Assembly (NCBI GenBank): GCA_020633975.1
Contig: JACKCR010000002.1
Coordinates: 744,001 to 808,000 of the forward strand
DNA length: 64,000 nucleotides
Direction of reading: 5' to 3'
DNA from: Candidatus Eiseniibacteriota bacterium
GTDB lineage: Bacteria; Eisenbacteria; RBG-16-71-46; CAIMUX01
The position numbers and the translations under genes are program-made. How positions within the stretch are numbered: the first letter of the stretch is position 1; every line of letters begins with the position of its first letter. Below, piece by piece: positions 43,114-50,708 of this stretch. Under the pieces are notes generated by a model that did not search any database, was not told the DNA's origin, and saw only the letters and a list, made by a program, of their open reading frames with translations.

Positions 43114-45156
43114 CTAGGCCGCGAGTCGGTCCACATCGCGGTCGAGGAACGCCTTCACGGTGGAACTACGGCGCCGATTCGCCCGAACTCCGGCGGAGCC
43201 GACGAGGATCGCGAGGATCGAGAAGATCACGCCGATGGCACGAACCAATCCGCTGATCGGGTCGGGCCAGGGTCCCCAGAAGAGTGGCTGTCCCCATTCG
43301 GGGTAGAGAACCAAGGCGACACCCAATCCGCCCAACACGGCAGCGACGAATCCGATTCCGGCGCCTCCGTACACCAACGTGCCGATGCCTGGTGCGAAGT
43401 AGGCCGCGATCCGAGCGATCTGGCTCGTCCATTCGCGGCGGTCATCGAGGAGACGTTTCAGGAGAAGTCGCGTCGCTTCGCCGGAAGAGAGGCCGCCGAG
43501 CGCTTCGGCGCAGCTCGAGCAGTAGGCCCGACGATCGAGACGCACGAGGCAACGTCGACAGACGGGAGTGCCGCATTGGTAGCACTGGTGGACGCGGATG
43601 ATCCGCTTGAGCCACCGACCGAGGGCGAGTCCACAGACCAGAGAGAGTAGCGCCGCCGGAGTCGCCCAAACCAGGCTCCGGAGAGGCAGGAAGAACGCAA
43701 GTGGCTCGGGAGCGATGACTGGCCCTGGATGCTTGAGTGTCCAGGCCCAGAGATCGGGCGGCGACCAAAGTGCGTCGATCGGATCGGGATTGTCGATCCG
43801 GTCGCCTTTCCGTGTCAGGACGCGAAGTCGATCGAGGTCGATCCGACTCGCGCGTTCGAACCGGGCGTCGGACTCGAGGTAACGACCGGACCGGGCTTGG
43901 GTGAGCGCGAGGTTGTAGTGCGGCTCGAACGCGTCCGGCTGCACTTCGATTGCGCGGTGATACCGGCGGATCCCGTCGTCGACTTCCTTCGCCTGGATGA
44001 GCGCGTTTCCGACGTTCGTCTCGAGGACCCAGGGCGGAACTTCGCCGGAACGTCCCGCACGCTCGTAGAAGAGAACGGCGCGCGGTCCTTCGGAGTCGAC
44101 TTTGCTCGCCAACCCTTCGAGATAGAGTGCGACGCCGGGGCGTTCGTCCTCGATCCACTGGCGCACACGAAGACGGAAAGCAGGGGACGTGGGATCCTGC
44201 TGGGCTTCGCTGATGAGACCAGCGTCCCGACCGTCCGGGGGAATCGACCACCACGGACTGCTCACGATGAGGACGGGTCCGACGATGACGCCCCAGGTTG
44301 CAGCGGCCAGCGCGAGGATCCGTTCCGGCCGGTTGTACCGGTAGGAGACGAGGAACAGGTAGAACATGGCCGTCACGACCAACCCGAGGTTTGCCGTCAG
44401 CGGAAGGAGGAGGACGACGGTGGCGAGGATGGCGGCAACCGTGCGGTTCATGCGGAGCGCGTACGAGAGGGTCTCGGTCACCGTGTGATGGAGCGGATGC
44501 GAGTGCTTGAGGAGCAAGCCTAGGACGACGGCGAGAGCCGAGAGCGTCGTCGCGAGGCAGAAGCCCAAGATGGCGTTGCTGAGCACCCAGCGCTGCACGT
44601 GGAAGTCACCCTGAAAGACCTCGGCGCACTCTCTCAGCGTGACCATGGCTCCGGAGAAGTCGGAGACGAGGTCTGCTTGCACGAGACGGAGACGCGGCGG
44701 CAGGTAGGCGATGTCGAACGCGGCACTCTTCGTCCAGAACGCGCGCGCTTCTTCCTTCTGGCCCTGATCCCAAGCACGTTCGCCGAGTAGGAACGCGTCG
44801 ACGGCGGCGAGGCGGTGGTTGCCACCCGGGTTCAGTCGCCGTTCGGCCTCCAGGGTCGTCCAGCGTGCTGCGTCGAGCGAGGACGCAGTGGCGGGATCGA
44901 TTGCGGCGCCGTCGCCCTGATCTGCCGTCACTTCCGTCGTCTTGGTGTCCACAGCCGCGGACGATGCGTCGGTACACGTCGGCAAGACGGAGACGACGAC
45001 GATGGCCGTGAGGATGGCGGCGATCCCGATCGCGGGTGTGATGGCAAACTGCCACCGCTTCGAGGCGACGGCACGCTCTGTTTGCCGGGAGTCCAGCCCA
45101 TTCCTGGGCCGCGCCTCACGGACGGGTTCGGGGAGGAGTCGAGCTTCTGTGGACAA
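43114..45156 (-). CDS. Polytopic membrane protein with TPR repeats and a zinc-finger segment
   Basis: I chose the TTG at 45156 because AGGGGG lies seven bases upstream; a longer frame to 45492 has no protein-like character. The 680-residue product has one hydrophobic segment near residues 36-58, an exposed Ala/Asp/Thr-rich region, two to three membrane segments, TPR-like repeats in the middle (GNALIQAKEVDDGIRRYHRAI, PHYNLALTQARSGRYLESDA), further membrane segments, a Cys-rich finger (CYQCGTPVCRRCLV...YCSSCAE, treble-clef spacing) and two C-terminal membrane segments. No known family is recognised. The finger would lie in the cytoplasm or at the membrane face and could bind zinc. It forms an operon with the DUF4388 gene. 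Confidence 0.75.
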   Translation of the reverse strand: MSTEARLLPEPVREARPRNGLDSRQTERAVASKRWQFAITPAIGIAAILTAIVVVSVLPTCTDASSAAVDTKTTEVTADQGDGAAIDPATASSLDAARWTTLEAERRLNPGGNHRLAAVDAFLLGERAWDQGQKEEARAFWTKSAAFDIAYLPPRLRLVQADLVSDFSGAMVTLRECAEVFQGDFHVQRWVLSNAILGFCLATTLSALAVVLGLLLKHSHPLHHTVTETLSYALRMNRTVAAILATVVLLLPLTANLGLVVTAMFYLFLVSYRYNRPERILALAAATWGVIVGPVLIVSSPWWSIPPDGRDAGLISEAQQDPTSPAFRLRVRQWIEDERPGVALYLEGLASKVDSEGPRAVLFYERAGRSGEVPPWVLETNVGNALIQAKEVDDGIRRYHRAIEVQPDAFEPHYNLALTQARSGRYLESDARFERASRIDLDRLRVLTRKGDRIDNPDPIDALWSPPDLWAWTLKHPGPVIAPEPLAFFLPLRSLVWATPAALLSLVCGLALGRWLKRIIRVHQCYQCGTPVCRRCLVRLDRRAYCSSCAEALGGLSSGEATRLLLKRLLDDRREWTSQIARIAAYFAPGIGTLVYGGAGIGFVAAVLGGLGVALVLYPEWGQPLFWGPWPDPISGLVRAIGVIFSILAILVGSAGVRANRRRSSTVKAFLDRDVDRLAA

Positions 45157-45454
45157 CGTGTTACCCCCTAGACGGGCATACCCCGACGGTGCGCGATGGC
45201 GAGAGGCAGTCGCGCAGGCCTTCGTTTCGTTATCGGATCGAGGGGCACGGTCTTGAAGTGCGTCCCGTGAAAATGCGAAGAGGGCGCCCGTTCCACAGGC
45301 GGCCCGAGCGGTGTCGAGCGGAGTCGAATGTGCGTGGAGCAAACGTTCGTGTGGTGTCTGAGCCGTGCCGAACGGAACCCAAACGTACAAAGCGCTTGCG
45401 CTCACATCGGACACTGTAGGAAGGTTCCGCCAGAGCATGCCGGGGGGCAGAGAA

Positions 45455-45468
45455 CGAACGATCGTTCC
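45455..45468. promoter_or_regulatory. LexA/DinR-type box upstream of exbB
   Basis: CGAAC-GATC-GTTCC contains a perfect 12-bp palindrome (45456-45467). It fits the Gram-positive LexA consensus CGAAC-N4-GTTC, except that the third spacer base is T instead of a purine. It lies about 85 bp before the exbB ATG and 300 bp before the divergent gene. A similar site lies before uvrA. Confidence 0.45.
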
Positions 45469-45473
45469 TGTTC

Positions 45474-45490
45474 GCCGGCATGATGCTGGC
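45474..45490. promoter_or_regulatory. 17-bp imperfect palindrome upstream of exbB
   Basis: GCCGGCAT-G-ATGCTGGC pairs in seven of eight positions around a single central base, six bases after the LexA-like box. It could be an operator or the base of an mRNA hairpin. It is not Fur-like. Confidence 0.35.
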
Positions 45491-45550
45491 ATCGCCGTTG
45501 GCTGGCGGGGAAGCGATCAATCACCGAGTTGCTCGGGGGAGATGGGATCG

Positions 45551-46459
45551 ATGAAGCTAGGAAGTCTTCTTCCGAAGAGGGGTTGGGTAGTTCTGTGCGC
45601 CGCGATGATCGCGATTGCACCGACGGTCGTGTGGGGCCAGAGCCAGGAGCCGGCAGACGCCGGGCAGGCGATGGAGCAGGCCGCTGACGACGCCGCCGGA
45701 GCGGTCGAAGAGGCGGCTGGTGACATGCAGGACGCCGCTGGCGCCGCGGTCGACAACGCCGCGAACGCGATGAACAACGCCGCCGACAAGATGGCGGACT
45801 CGGCTCCCGCAGCTACGCAGGAAGCCGCCGGCACGACGAGCGCGTTCCTCGAGTTCTTCCGCAAGGGCGGAAACTTCATGTGGCCGCTCCTCCTCCTTTC
45901 CATCGTCGGTCTCGCCGCGATCATCGAGCGTTTCATCACGCTCCAGAAGGCCAGCACCAACACGAAGAAGTTCATCGCGCGGATCATCGAAGAGCTCCGT
46001 TCCAACGGAATCCGCTCTGCGATCGAAGTCTGTCAGAAGACGCGCGGCCCGATCGCTGCCATCGTCCACTCCGGTCTGACCAAGGCGGACCAAGGCCCCG
46101 CGGCCGTGGAGAAGGCGATCGAAGCTGCAGGTGGCATCGAGGTGGCGTTCCTCCAGCGTGGACTCATGGTCATGGCGACCGTTGCCAACGTCGCTCCGCT
46201 CGTCGGATTCCTCGGCACGGTGTCGGGAATGATCAACGCCTTCGAGGCGATCGCGGCTGCGGAGCAGGTGAGCGCGAAGCTCGTCGCCTCCGGTATCTCC
46301 GAAGCTCTCATCACCACGATGGCTGGTCTGGTCGTCGCCATCCCGGTGCAGATCTTCCACAACTACTTCCTGTCTCGGATCGACCGCTTCATCATCGAGA
46401 TGGAGGAGTCCTCCATCGACCTGGTCAACGAGCTGGAAGCCGGAAACATCCGTCCCTGA
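45551..46459 (+). CDS. exbB: MotA/TolQ/ExbB proton-channel protein with Ala-rich exported N-terminus
   Basis: From the ATG at 45551 (GGGGGAG nine bases upstream) the 302-residue protein starts with a signal-like segment (GWVVLCAAMIAIAPTVVWG) and an Ala/Asp/Glu-rich region of about 60 residues predicted to be an amphipathic helix. The ExbB core follows: FMWPLLLLSIVGLAAIIERF (TM1), LQRGLMVMATVANVAPLVGFLGTVSGMINAF (TM2) and the TM3 region ALITTMAGLVVAIPVQIFHNYF. ExbB with ExbD converts the proton gradient into motion of TonB. The long periplasmic N-terminus recalls the TonB-interacting ExbB versions with an N-terminal extension. Confidence 0.92.
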   Translation: MKLGSLLPKRGWVVLCAAMIAIAPTVVWGQSQEPADAGQAMEQAADDAAGAVEEAAGDMQDAAGAAVDNAANAMNNAADKMADSAPAATQEAAGTTSAFLEFFRKGGNFMWPLLLLSIVGLAAIIERFITLQKASTNTKKFIARIIEELRSNGIRSAIEVCQKTRGPIAAIVHSGLTKADQGPAAVEKAIEAAGGIEVAFLQRGLMVMATVANVAPLVGFLGTVSGMINAFEAIAAAEQVSAKLVASGISEALITTMAGLVVAIPVQIFHNYFLSRIDRFIIEMEESSIDLVNELEAGNIRP

Positions 46460-46505
46460 GGCACCTTCGGTAGAGACCCAAAACACCTCTCCGTAGGAGT
46501 CAGAC

Positions 46506-46910
46506 ATGGCGATCAAAAAGAAAACGCAGCAGCTCGGCGAGATCAGTCAGGCGTCGTTGTCCGACATCGCGTTCCTTCTGCTCGTGTTCTTCATCGCGAC
46601 CACGATCTTTCCGACCGAGCAGGGGATTCCTCTGATCCTTCCGGGCGCGACCGCGACGACCAAGCAGATCAACCGGAAGAACGTCATGGTGATCACCGTG
46701 GATGCGGCCGGTCAGGTCTTCGTCGACGATCAAGCCTTCCCCCTCAAGGGGCTCAAGGACGAAGTGAAGCGGCGAACCGGTGAGAACCCGAACTTGGTCG
46801 TCTCCATCGAAACCTCTCCCGACGCGAAGTACGAAGCGATGGTGGACGTGCTCGACGAGGTGAAGCTGGCGAACGCGGAACGAATCTCGATCAAGATGTT
46901 CCGGGGTTGA
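46506..46910 (+). CDS. exbD: Biopolymer transport protein ExbD, first copy
   Basis: The 134-residue protein has a short cytoplasmic N-terminus, one membrane helix with the functional Asp (SLSDIAFLLLVFFIATTIF) and a periplasmic domain of ExbD/TolR type (VMVITVDAAGQVFVDDQAF, VVSIETSPDAKYEAMVDVLDEVK). It works with ExbB as the stator of the TonB motor. GGAG stands seven bases before the ATG. Confidence 0.93.
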   Translation: MAIKKKTQQLGEISQASLSDIAFLLLVFFIATTIFPTEQGIPLILPGATATTKQINRKNVMVITVDAAGQVFVDDQAFPLKGLKDEVKRRTGENPNLVVSIETSPDAKYEAMVDVLDEVKLANAERISIKMFRG

Positions 46911-46923
46911 TGGGGGAGACGAC

Positions 46924-47340
46924 GTGGCCAAGTTCGAACGCACGGTGAAGTCGGAGAGCAACATCCCCACCGGATCGATGGCGGATATTGCGTTTCTCCT
47001 GCTCATCTTCTTCATCGTGACGACCATCTTCCGTATGGAAGACGGACTCGTCATCACATTGCCACGGGCCGAGGCGGGGCAGAAACTTCCCCGCCAGCAG
47101 CTCGTGAACATCTACATCGACACGCGGGGTGACATCTCCGTCGACGACAATCTGATCCGGATGACCGACATCGAGCCGATCCTGGTGACCAAGCTCCAGG
47201 AGAACTCGCAGACGGTCGTCGGGCTGAAGTTCGACGAGGAAGTGCCGTACCGGCTCGTGCACGAGTGTCTCGAGCAGATGAAGCGCGCGAATGCGCTCAA
47301 CACCGCGTTCACCGTCGAACCCGAGAAGTCGGGTTCGTGA
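46924..47340 (+). CDS. exbD: Biopolymer transport protein ExbD, second copy
   Basis: The second, diverged ExbD has 138 residues: MADIAFLLLIFFIVTTIF carries the conserved Asp, and the periplasmic part reads QQLVNIYIDTRGDISVDDNL and VGLKFDEEVPYRLVHECLEQMK. The start is a GTG with GGGGGAG six bases upstream, only 13 bp after the first copy. Paired exbD genes are common in Bacteroidota-type clusters and suggest a mixed ExbD heterodimer in the stator. Confidence 0.92.
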   Translation: MAKFERTVKSESNIPTGSMADIAFLLLIFFIVTTIFRMEDGLVITLPRAEAGQKLPRQQLVNIYIDTRGDISVDDNLIRMTDIEPILVTKLQENSQTVVGLKFDEEVPYRLVHECLEQMKRANALNTAFTVEPEKSGS

Positions 47341-47350
47341 GGGAGACGGT

Positions 47351-47992
47351 ATGTCGATAGCTCTCGAGACAATCCAACAATCGGAGCACTTCAGGCTCAG
47401 GAAAGCCTACAACCGGATCTTCGTCGTAGGTGCTCTCCTGGCCATCGTGGTGCACGTGCTCATGGCACTGTTTTCACCGCCCTACACGCCTCGTCCCTAT
47501 CAACTGCGTGAGCGCTCGCTCGCCGCAGTCGATATTCCGGACGACATCGTGATTCCGCCGCCCCCGCAGGAGATCTCCCGTCCGGAGCTCCCGCAAGAGG
47601 CGGAGATCTCGGAGGAAGCGAGCGAAGAGGAGACTCTTGCGCCGACGAGCTTCGACCCCTTCGCACCGCCTGCCGTTCCCGATGTGGGTTCCGGTGGCGA
47701 AGCCGAAGTGTTCGTCGCTTTCGACACGCCTCCCGAGGTCGTGCACCAGGTTGCAGCGGAGTATCCGGAACTCGCGCGTCAGGCGGAAGCGGAAGGCATC
47801 GTTCAGGTGCTCATCACCATCGATGAGACCGGGCGAGTCGTCGACGCGAAGGTCCAGTCTTCGGACGCGATCGAGTCACTCCAGCAATCGGCCGTCGCGG
47901 CAGCCAGGAAGTGGCTGTTCAAGCCGGCGAAGCAGCGTGACAAGCCCGTGAAGGTCCGGATCGTCATTCCGTTCCGCTTCTCGCTGAACTAG
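47351..47992 (+). CDS. tonB: TonB-family energy transducer, first copy
   Basis: The 213-residue protein has one N-terminal membrane helix (IFVVGALLAIVVHVLMALF, with the His typical of TonB in the helix), a Pro/Glu-rich periplasmic linker (IPPPPQEISRPELPQEAE) and a C-terminal TonB domain (YPELARQAEAEGIVQVLITID, VDAKVQSSD, AARKWLFKPAKQRDKPVKVRIVIPFRF). TonB reaches across the periplasm to open outer-membrane receptors. The ATG at 47351 follows GGGAG; the start overlaps nothing and sits 10 bp after exbD. A hairpin terminator follows. Confidence 0.92.
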   Translation: MSIALETIQQSEHFRLRKAYNRIFVVGALLAIVVHVLMALFSPPYTPRPYQLRERSLAAVDIPDDIVIPPPPQEISRPELPQEAEISEEASEEETLAPTSFDPFAPPAVPDVGSGGEAEVFVAFDTPPEVVHQVAAEYPELARQAEAEGIVQVLITIDETGRVVDAKVQSSDAIESLQQSAVAAARKWLFKPAKQRDKPVKVRIVIPFRFSLN

Positions 47993-48001
47993 TCCGTCTT
48001 T

Positions 48002-48034
48002 CGGGCGGGGCCAACAGGTTCCGCCCGTCTTCTT
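48002..48034 (+). terminator. Hairpin terminator after the first tonB
   Basis: CGGGCGG (48002-48008) pairs with CCGCCCG (48021-48027) and is followed by the T/C-rich TCTTCTTCTCTG. It would end, or partly end, the exb-ton transcript before the second tonB. Confidence 0.6.
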
Positions 48035-48064
48035 CTCTGTCGGGGATGTACGCAAAACCAGTCT

Positions 48065-48081
48065 CTCTACCGTCGGTAGAG
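48065..48081. promoter_or_regulatory. Perfect 7-bp palindrome upstream of the second tonB
   Basis: CTCTACC-GTC-GGTAGAG forms an exact inverted repeat with a three-base centre, 170 bp before the ATG of the second tonB and just after the terminator. It may be an operator; no regulator can be named. Confidence 0.35.
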
Positions 48082-48250
48082 GGCGAACCGCGTCGTCCGA
48101 GACAGAGACCCTTCCCGCGAGGCGGACGGTCTCTTCCTCTCCCGAATGGACGGGGCAGCACTGTTGGGGCTAGGTCTGCCGCCAAGTGGAGCCGGCCTTT
48201 CCCAAGGTGCTTCCCACGCCATGCTCGGGCGTGCACCTGGAGGAAAGACC

Positions 48251-48919
48251 ATGTCTGCCATGATCGCTTCCTTGAGCTCCACGCTCGAGCAGTCCGCCCA
48301 CCGGGAGCTCAAGTCGGAGTATCCCCGTCTCATCGTAGCTGGGTTCGTTCTGGCCGCACTCGTCCACCTCGGGCTGATGCTGAGCAGCGTCCCGGCGATC
48401 CGGCCGATGCCGCTCTCGATCTCTCCGCCTGATCCCAAGATCACTCGTATCGAGAACACCGAGTATCGCGTGATTCCTGAAGCACCGGCCGTGGCTCGGC
48501 CCCAAGTCCCGGACGATGACTTCCAGTTCATGGTCTCCGATGCTCCCGATCTGCTCGAGCCACCGCCGCCGGTGCCGATGCAGTGGGCCCAGCCCGCGCT
48601 CGCGAGCCAGGTCGGAGCCGGTGCCCCCGAGGCGTTCGTCGCGGCGCCGGAGGTCTTTCCGGTCCCGCTCCACCGGGTTCCACCCAGCTACCCTGAGCTG
48701 GCCCGCCTGTCGGGCGCGGAGGGACGGGTCGTGCTCGAGGTCTGGATCGACTCGAACGGACGCGTGAGCGACGCCCGGATCGCGCAGAGCGACGTTCCTG
48801 CGACGTTGGAGCGGGCGGCGCTCGATGCCGTGCGGCAGTGGATCTTCTCGCCCGCGAAGCAGGGCGGAAATCCCGTGGCGGTGCGGGTGCACGTCCCGAT
48901 CGAGTTCCGGTTGGACTAG
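48251..48919 (+). CDS. tonB: TonB-family energy transducer, second copy
   Basis: The 222-residue protein has a membrane helix (LIVAGFVLAALVHLGLMLSS), a Pro-rich spacer (LLEPPPPVPMQW) and the C-terminal TonB fold (VPPSYPELARLSGAEGRVVLE, WIDSNGRVSDARIAQSDVP, AVRQWIFSPAKQGGNPVAVRVHVPIEFRL). I chose the ATG at 48251, which has GGAGG seven bases upstream. It has its own leader after the terminator, so it may be regulated apart from the first tonB. Two different TonBs suggest separate receptor sets. Confidence 0.9.
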   Translation: MSAMIASLSSTLEQSAHRELKSEYPRLIVAGFVLAALVHLGLMLSSVPAIRPMPLSISPPDPKITRIENTEYRVIPEAPAVARPQVPDDDFQFMVSDAPDLLEPPPPVPMQWAQPALASQVGAGAPEAFVAAPEVFPVPLHRVPPSYPELARLSGAEGRVVLEVWIDSNGRVSDARIAQSDVPATLERAALDAVRQWIFSPAKQGGNPVAVRVHVPIEFRLD

Positions 48920-48923
48920 GAGC

Positions 48924-48995
48924 GGACCGGCGCATGGAGGGAGGGGCTGCCGATCGTTCCCCGAGCCCGGAGGTCCACTTCCCCTGCGCCGGTCC
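48924..48995 (+). repeat. Inverted repeat with perfect 11-bp arms
   Basis: GGACCGGCGCA (48924-48934) and TGCGCCGGTCC (48985-48995) are perfect complements enclosing 50 bp, five bases after the second tonB stop. It may be a terminator-like structure or a small folded RNA; there is no T-run after it. Confidence 0.45.
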
Positions 48996-49095
48996 CTCGA
49001 CTAAGCTCCCTCACCGCGGAGCCGGTGCCAACGCGATGCAGCTCTGCGGCGTGCTCGCCCTCGGTGGGCCGGCGCGGCACGATACGTGCAGGATG

Positions 49096-49129
49096 TCTCG
49101 AGTTGTGACGAATCCGTGACATTTCGAGA
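49096..49129. promoter_or_regulatory. Direct-repeat/inverted-repeat element upstream of the efflux operon
   Basis: TCTCGA (49096-49101) and TCGAGA (49124-49129) frame two GTGAC boxes (49105 and 49116) with an exact 11-bp period. An 11-bp direct repeat is the spacing used by OmpR/PhoB-family response regulators. The element lies about 150 bp before the tolC-type ATG. Confidence 0.35.
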
Positions 49130-49274
49130 GATTCAAAATGGCGACGCAACCTTGGGCGTTCGGATTCGTACTAGAACGTGGAGAGGACGCGGTCTCGCCA
49201 TGAGCGGACTTCGCGCACGGGCTTCGTGGTTCCGTGGGCGGCCGTCGCACGAACTCGGACATAGGGGGTTCTCG

Positions 49275-50663
49275 ATGTCGAATCAGGTACTGGACCGACT
49301 GCGCGCGCGTCGTGCGGCGATGGGGCTCATACTCGCTGCCGGCCTGGCCCTGACCACGCTTCCCACGGTGGCACGCGGGGAGGATACGGTCGACTTGGGC
49401 GAGCCGCTCAGTCTGGAGGACGTGATCCGCCTGGCCGTGGAACGCAACCTGGGCTACCAGCAGCGGCTTCTGACCATCGACTCCGCGGAAGGGAACCTAC
49501 TCAGCAGTCGTGCGCAGCTCATGCCGAACATTCGGAGTTCGCTTGGGTACACGCGCAATGTTTCGAACTCGGCGGCGCCGCGTGTCGTCGACGGGAACCT
49601 GGTAGGTGGAGTGGAGAACAAGACCGACGTCTCGGTGCAATCATCTCTCCAGCTGAGCGGGGGACTACCACTTCTTGACCCCTCCGCGTGGCAGTCGGTG
49701 AAGGCTTCGTCCCGCAGCCTGGATGCCACGAAGGCCGACGTGGATCGCGGGCGCCAGAGTCTCGCCTACACCATGACGCAGCAGTACTTCGAGCTCGTCC
49801 GGGCGAAGCAGCTGACCGAGGTGAGTGTCCAGGCGTACCAACTCTCACAGGAGCAGCTGCAGCGAGCGCAAGCTCTGTATGACCTGGGCTCGGTGGCCCG
49901 CAGCGACGTACTGCAGGCGCAGGTGAATCTGGCCAGCGCCGATCGGGATCGGATCTCAGCCCTCACGGGAGTCGAGCAGCAACGGGCTCGTCTCGCGGTG
50001 GCGATCGGTGCGCCCGTCGATGCGCCTGTAGACGTCGATGAGCCCGGCCCTCTACCTTCCTCTCCCACCAGCTACGACGAGCCGGCTCTCATCGGAGAGG
50101 CAATGGACTCGCGTCCCGACATTCGGGCGGCCGAGTTTGGTTTGGACGCCGCCAAACACAGCCTCTCGGCCTCGAAATGGAACCGGTGGCCGACCCTCAA
50201 CGCCTCCGCCAGCTGGAGGAAGTCCGGAGATGGCCCGTCTGACGTGTTCGACAAGCTCAACCGCGAGATCAACTACGGTGCGGGGCTGTCGCTCGATTGG
50301 ACGCTGTTCGATGGCCTCAATACCAAAGGCAGCATCGAACGGTCGCAGGCGGAACTCGCCACACGCCGGCGGGCCTTGGAAGAGGCGGAACTCCAAGCTG
50401 CGTTGGAGGTTCGCGAGGCCCATCTCGCGATCCAGAACGCGACCGAGTCGATCCGCTCTGCCGAAGAGGGGGTGCGACTTGCCGAGGAGAGCGCTAAGCT
50501 CCAGCAGGCTTTGTACGAGAGTGGGGGAGGAACCCTGCTCGAGTGGAACAACGCGCAGGTGGAGCTCACAAGGGCCCGCGTCTCCCTCGTTCAAGCACAG
50601 GTAGATCTGCGGCTCGCGCTCGCGCAACTGGACCTCGCCGTCGGTCGGATCGGATCCCGCTGA
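49275..50663 (+). CDS. TolC-family outer-membrane efflux protein
   Basis: From the ATG at 49275 (AGGGGG six bases upstream) the 462-residue protein has a signal peptide (AAMGLILAAGLALTTLPTVARG) and two homologous outer-membrane-efflux (OEP) repeats rich in long helices: LSLEDVIRLAVERNLGYQQ, LYDLGSVARSDVLQAQVNLA, then PDIRAAEFGLDAAKHSLSASK and LEVREAHLAIQNATESIRSAEEGV. Trimers form a barrel plus a periplasmic tunnel. Operon position before a periplasmic adaptor and ABC genes makes it the outer-membrane channel of a MacAB-type exporter. Confidence 0.92.
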   Translation: MSNQVLDRLRARRAAMGLILAAGLALTTLPTVARGEDTVDLGEPLSLEDVIRLAVERNLGYQQRLLTIDSAEGNLLSSRAQLMPNIRSSLGYTRNVSNSAAPRVVDGNLVGGVENKTDVSVQSSLQLSGGLPLLDPSAWQSVKASSRSLDATKADVDRGRQSLAYTMTQQYFELVRAKQLTEVSVQAYQLSQEQLQRAQALYDLGSVARSDVLQAQVNLASADRDRISALTGVEQQRARLAVAIGAPVDAPVDVDEPGPLPSSPTSYDEPALIGEAMDSRPDIRAAEFGLDAAKHSLSASKWNRWPTLNASASWRKSGDGPSDVFDKLNREINYGAGLSLDWTLFDGLNTKGSIERSQAELATRRRALEEAELQAALEVREAHLAIQNATESIRSAEEGVRLAEESAKLQQALYESGGGTLLEWNNAQVELTRARVSLVQAQVDLRLALAQLDLAVGRIGSR

Positions 50664-50708
50664 TCATTCGCGGGTGAGTGACGCCGGCGGTTCGATTTGG
50701 GGAGGAAG

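Larger units (their letters stand above)
45157..45550. other. Divergent intergenic region between the TPR/zinc-finger gene and exbB
   Basis: These 394 bp must carry promoters for both directions. I found no confident -35/-10 pair. The visible structure is a LexA-like palindrome (45455-45468) and a second imperfect palindrome (45474-45490), both close to exbB. No protein-like small frame was accepted. Confidence 0.6.
48920..49274. other. 355-bp intergenic region between tonB and tolC-type genes
   Basis: It holds an 11-bp inverted repeat at 48924-48995 and a repeat/palindrome combination at 49096-49129, described separately. No confident promoter or further gene was found; the frame running from 49086 into the tolC-type gene is upstream leader, not protein. 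Confidence 0.6.

Noticed and set aside
45474-45490. Fur box upstream of the exb/ton cluster
   Set aside because: The palindrome is GC-rich and lacks the GATAAT-type hexamers expected for Fur.
45157-45492. N-terminal extension of the TPR/zinc-finger protein up to 45492
   Set aside because: The extra residues are unlike protein sequence, and a good ribosome-binding site stands before the TTG at 45156.
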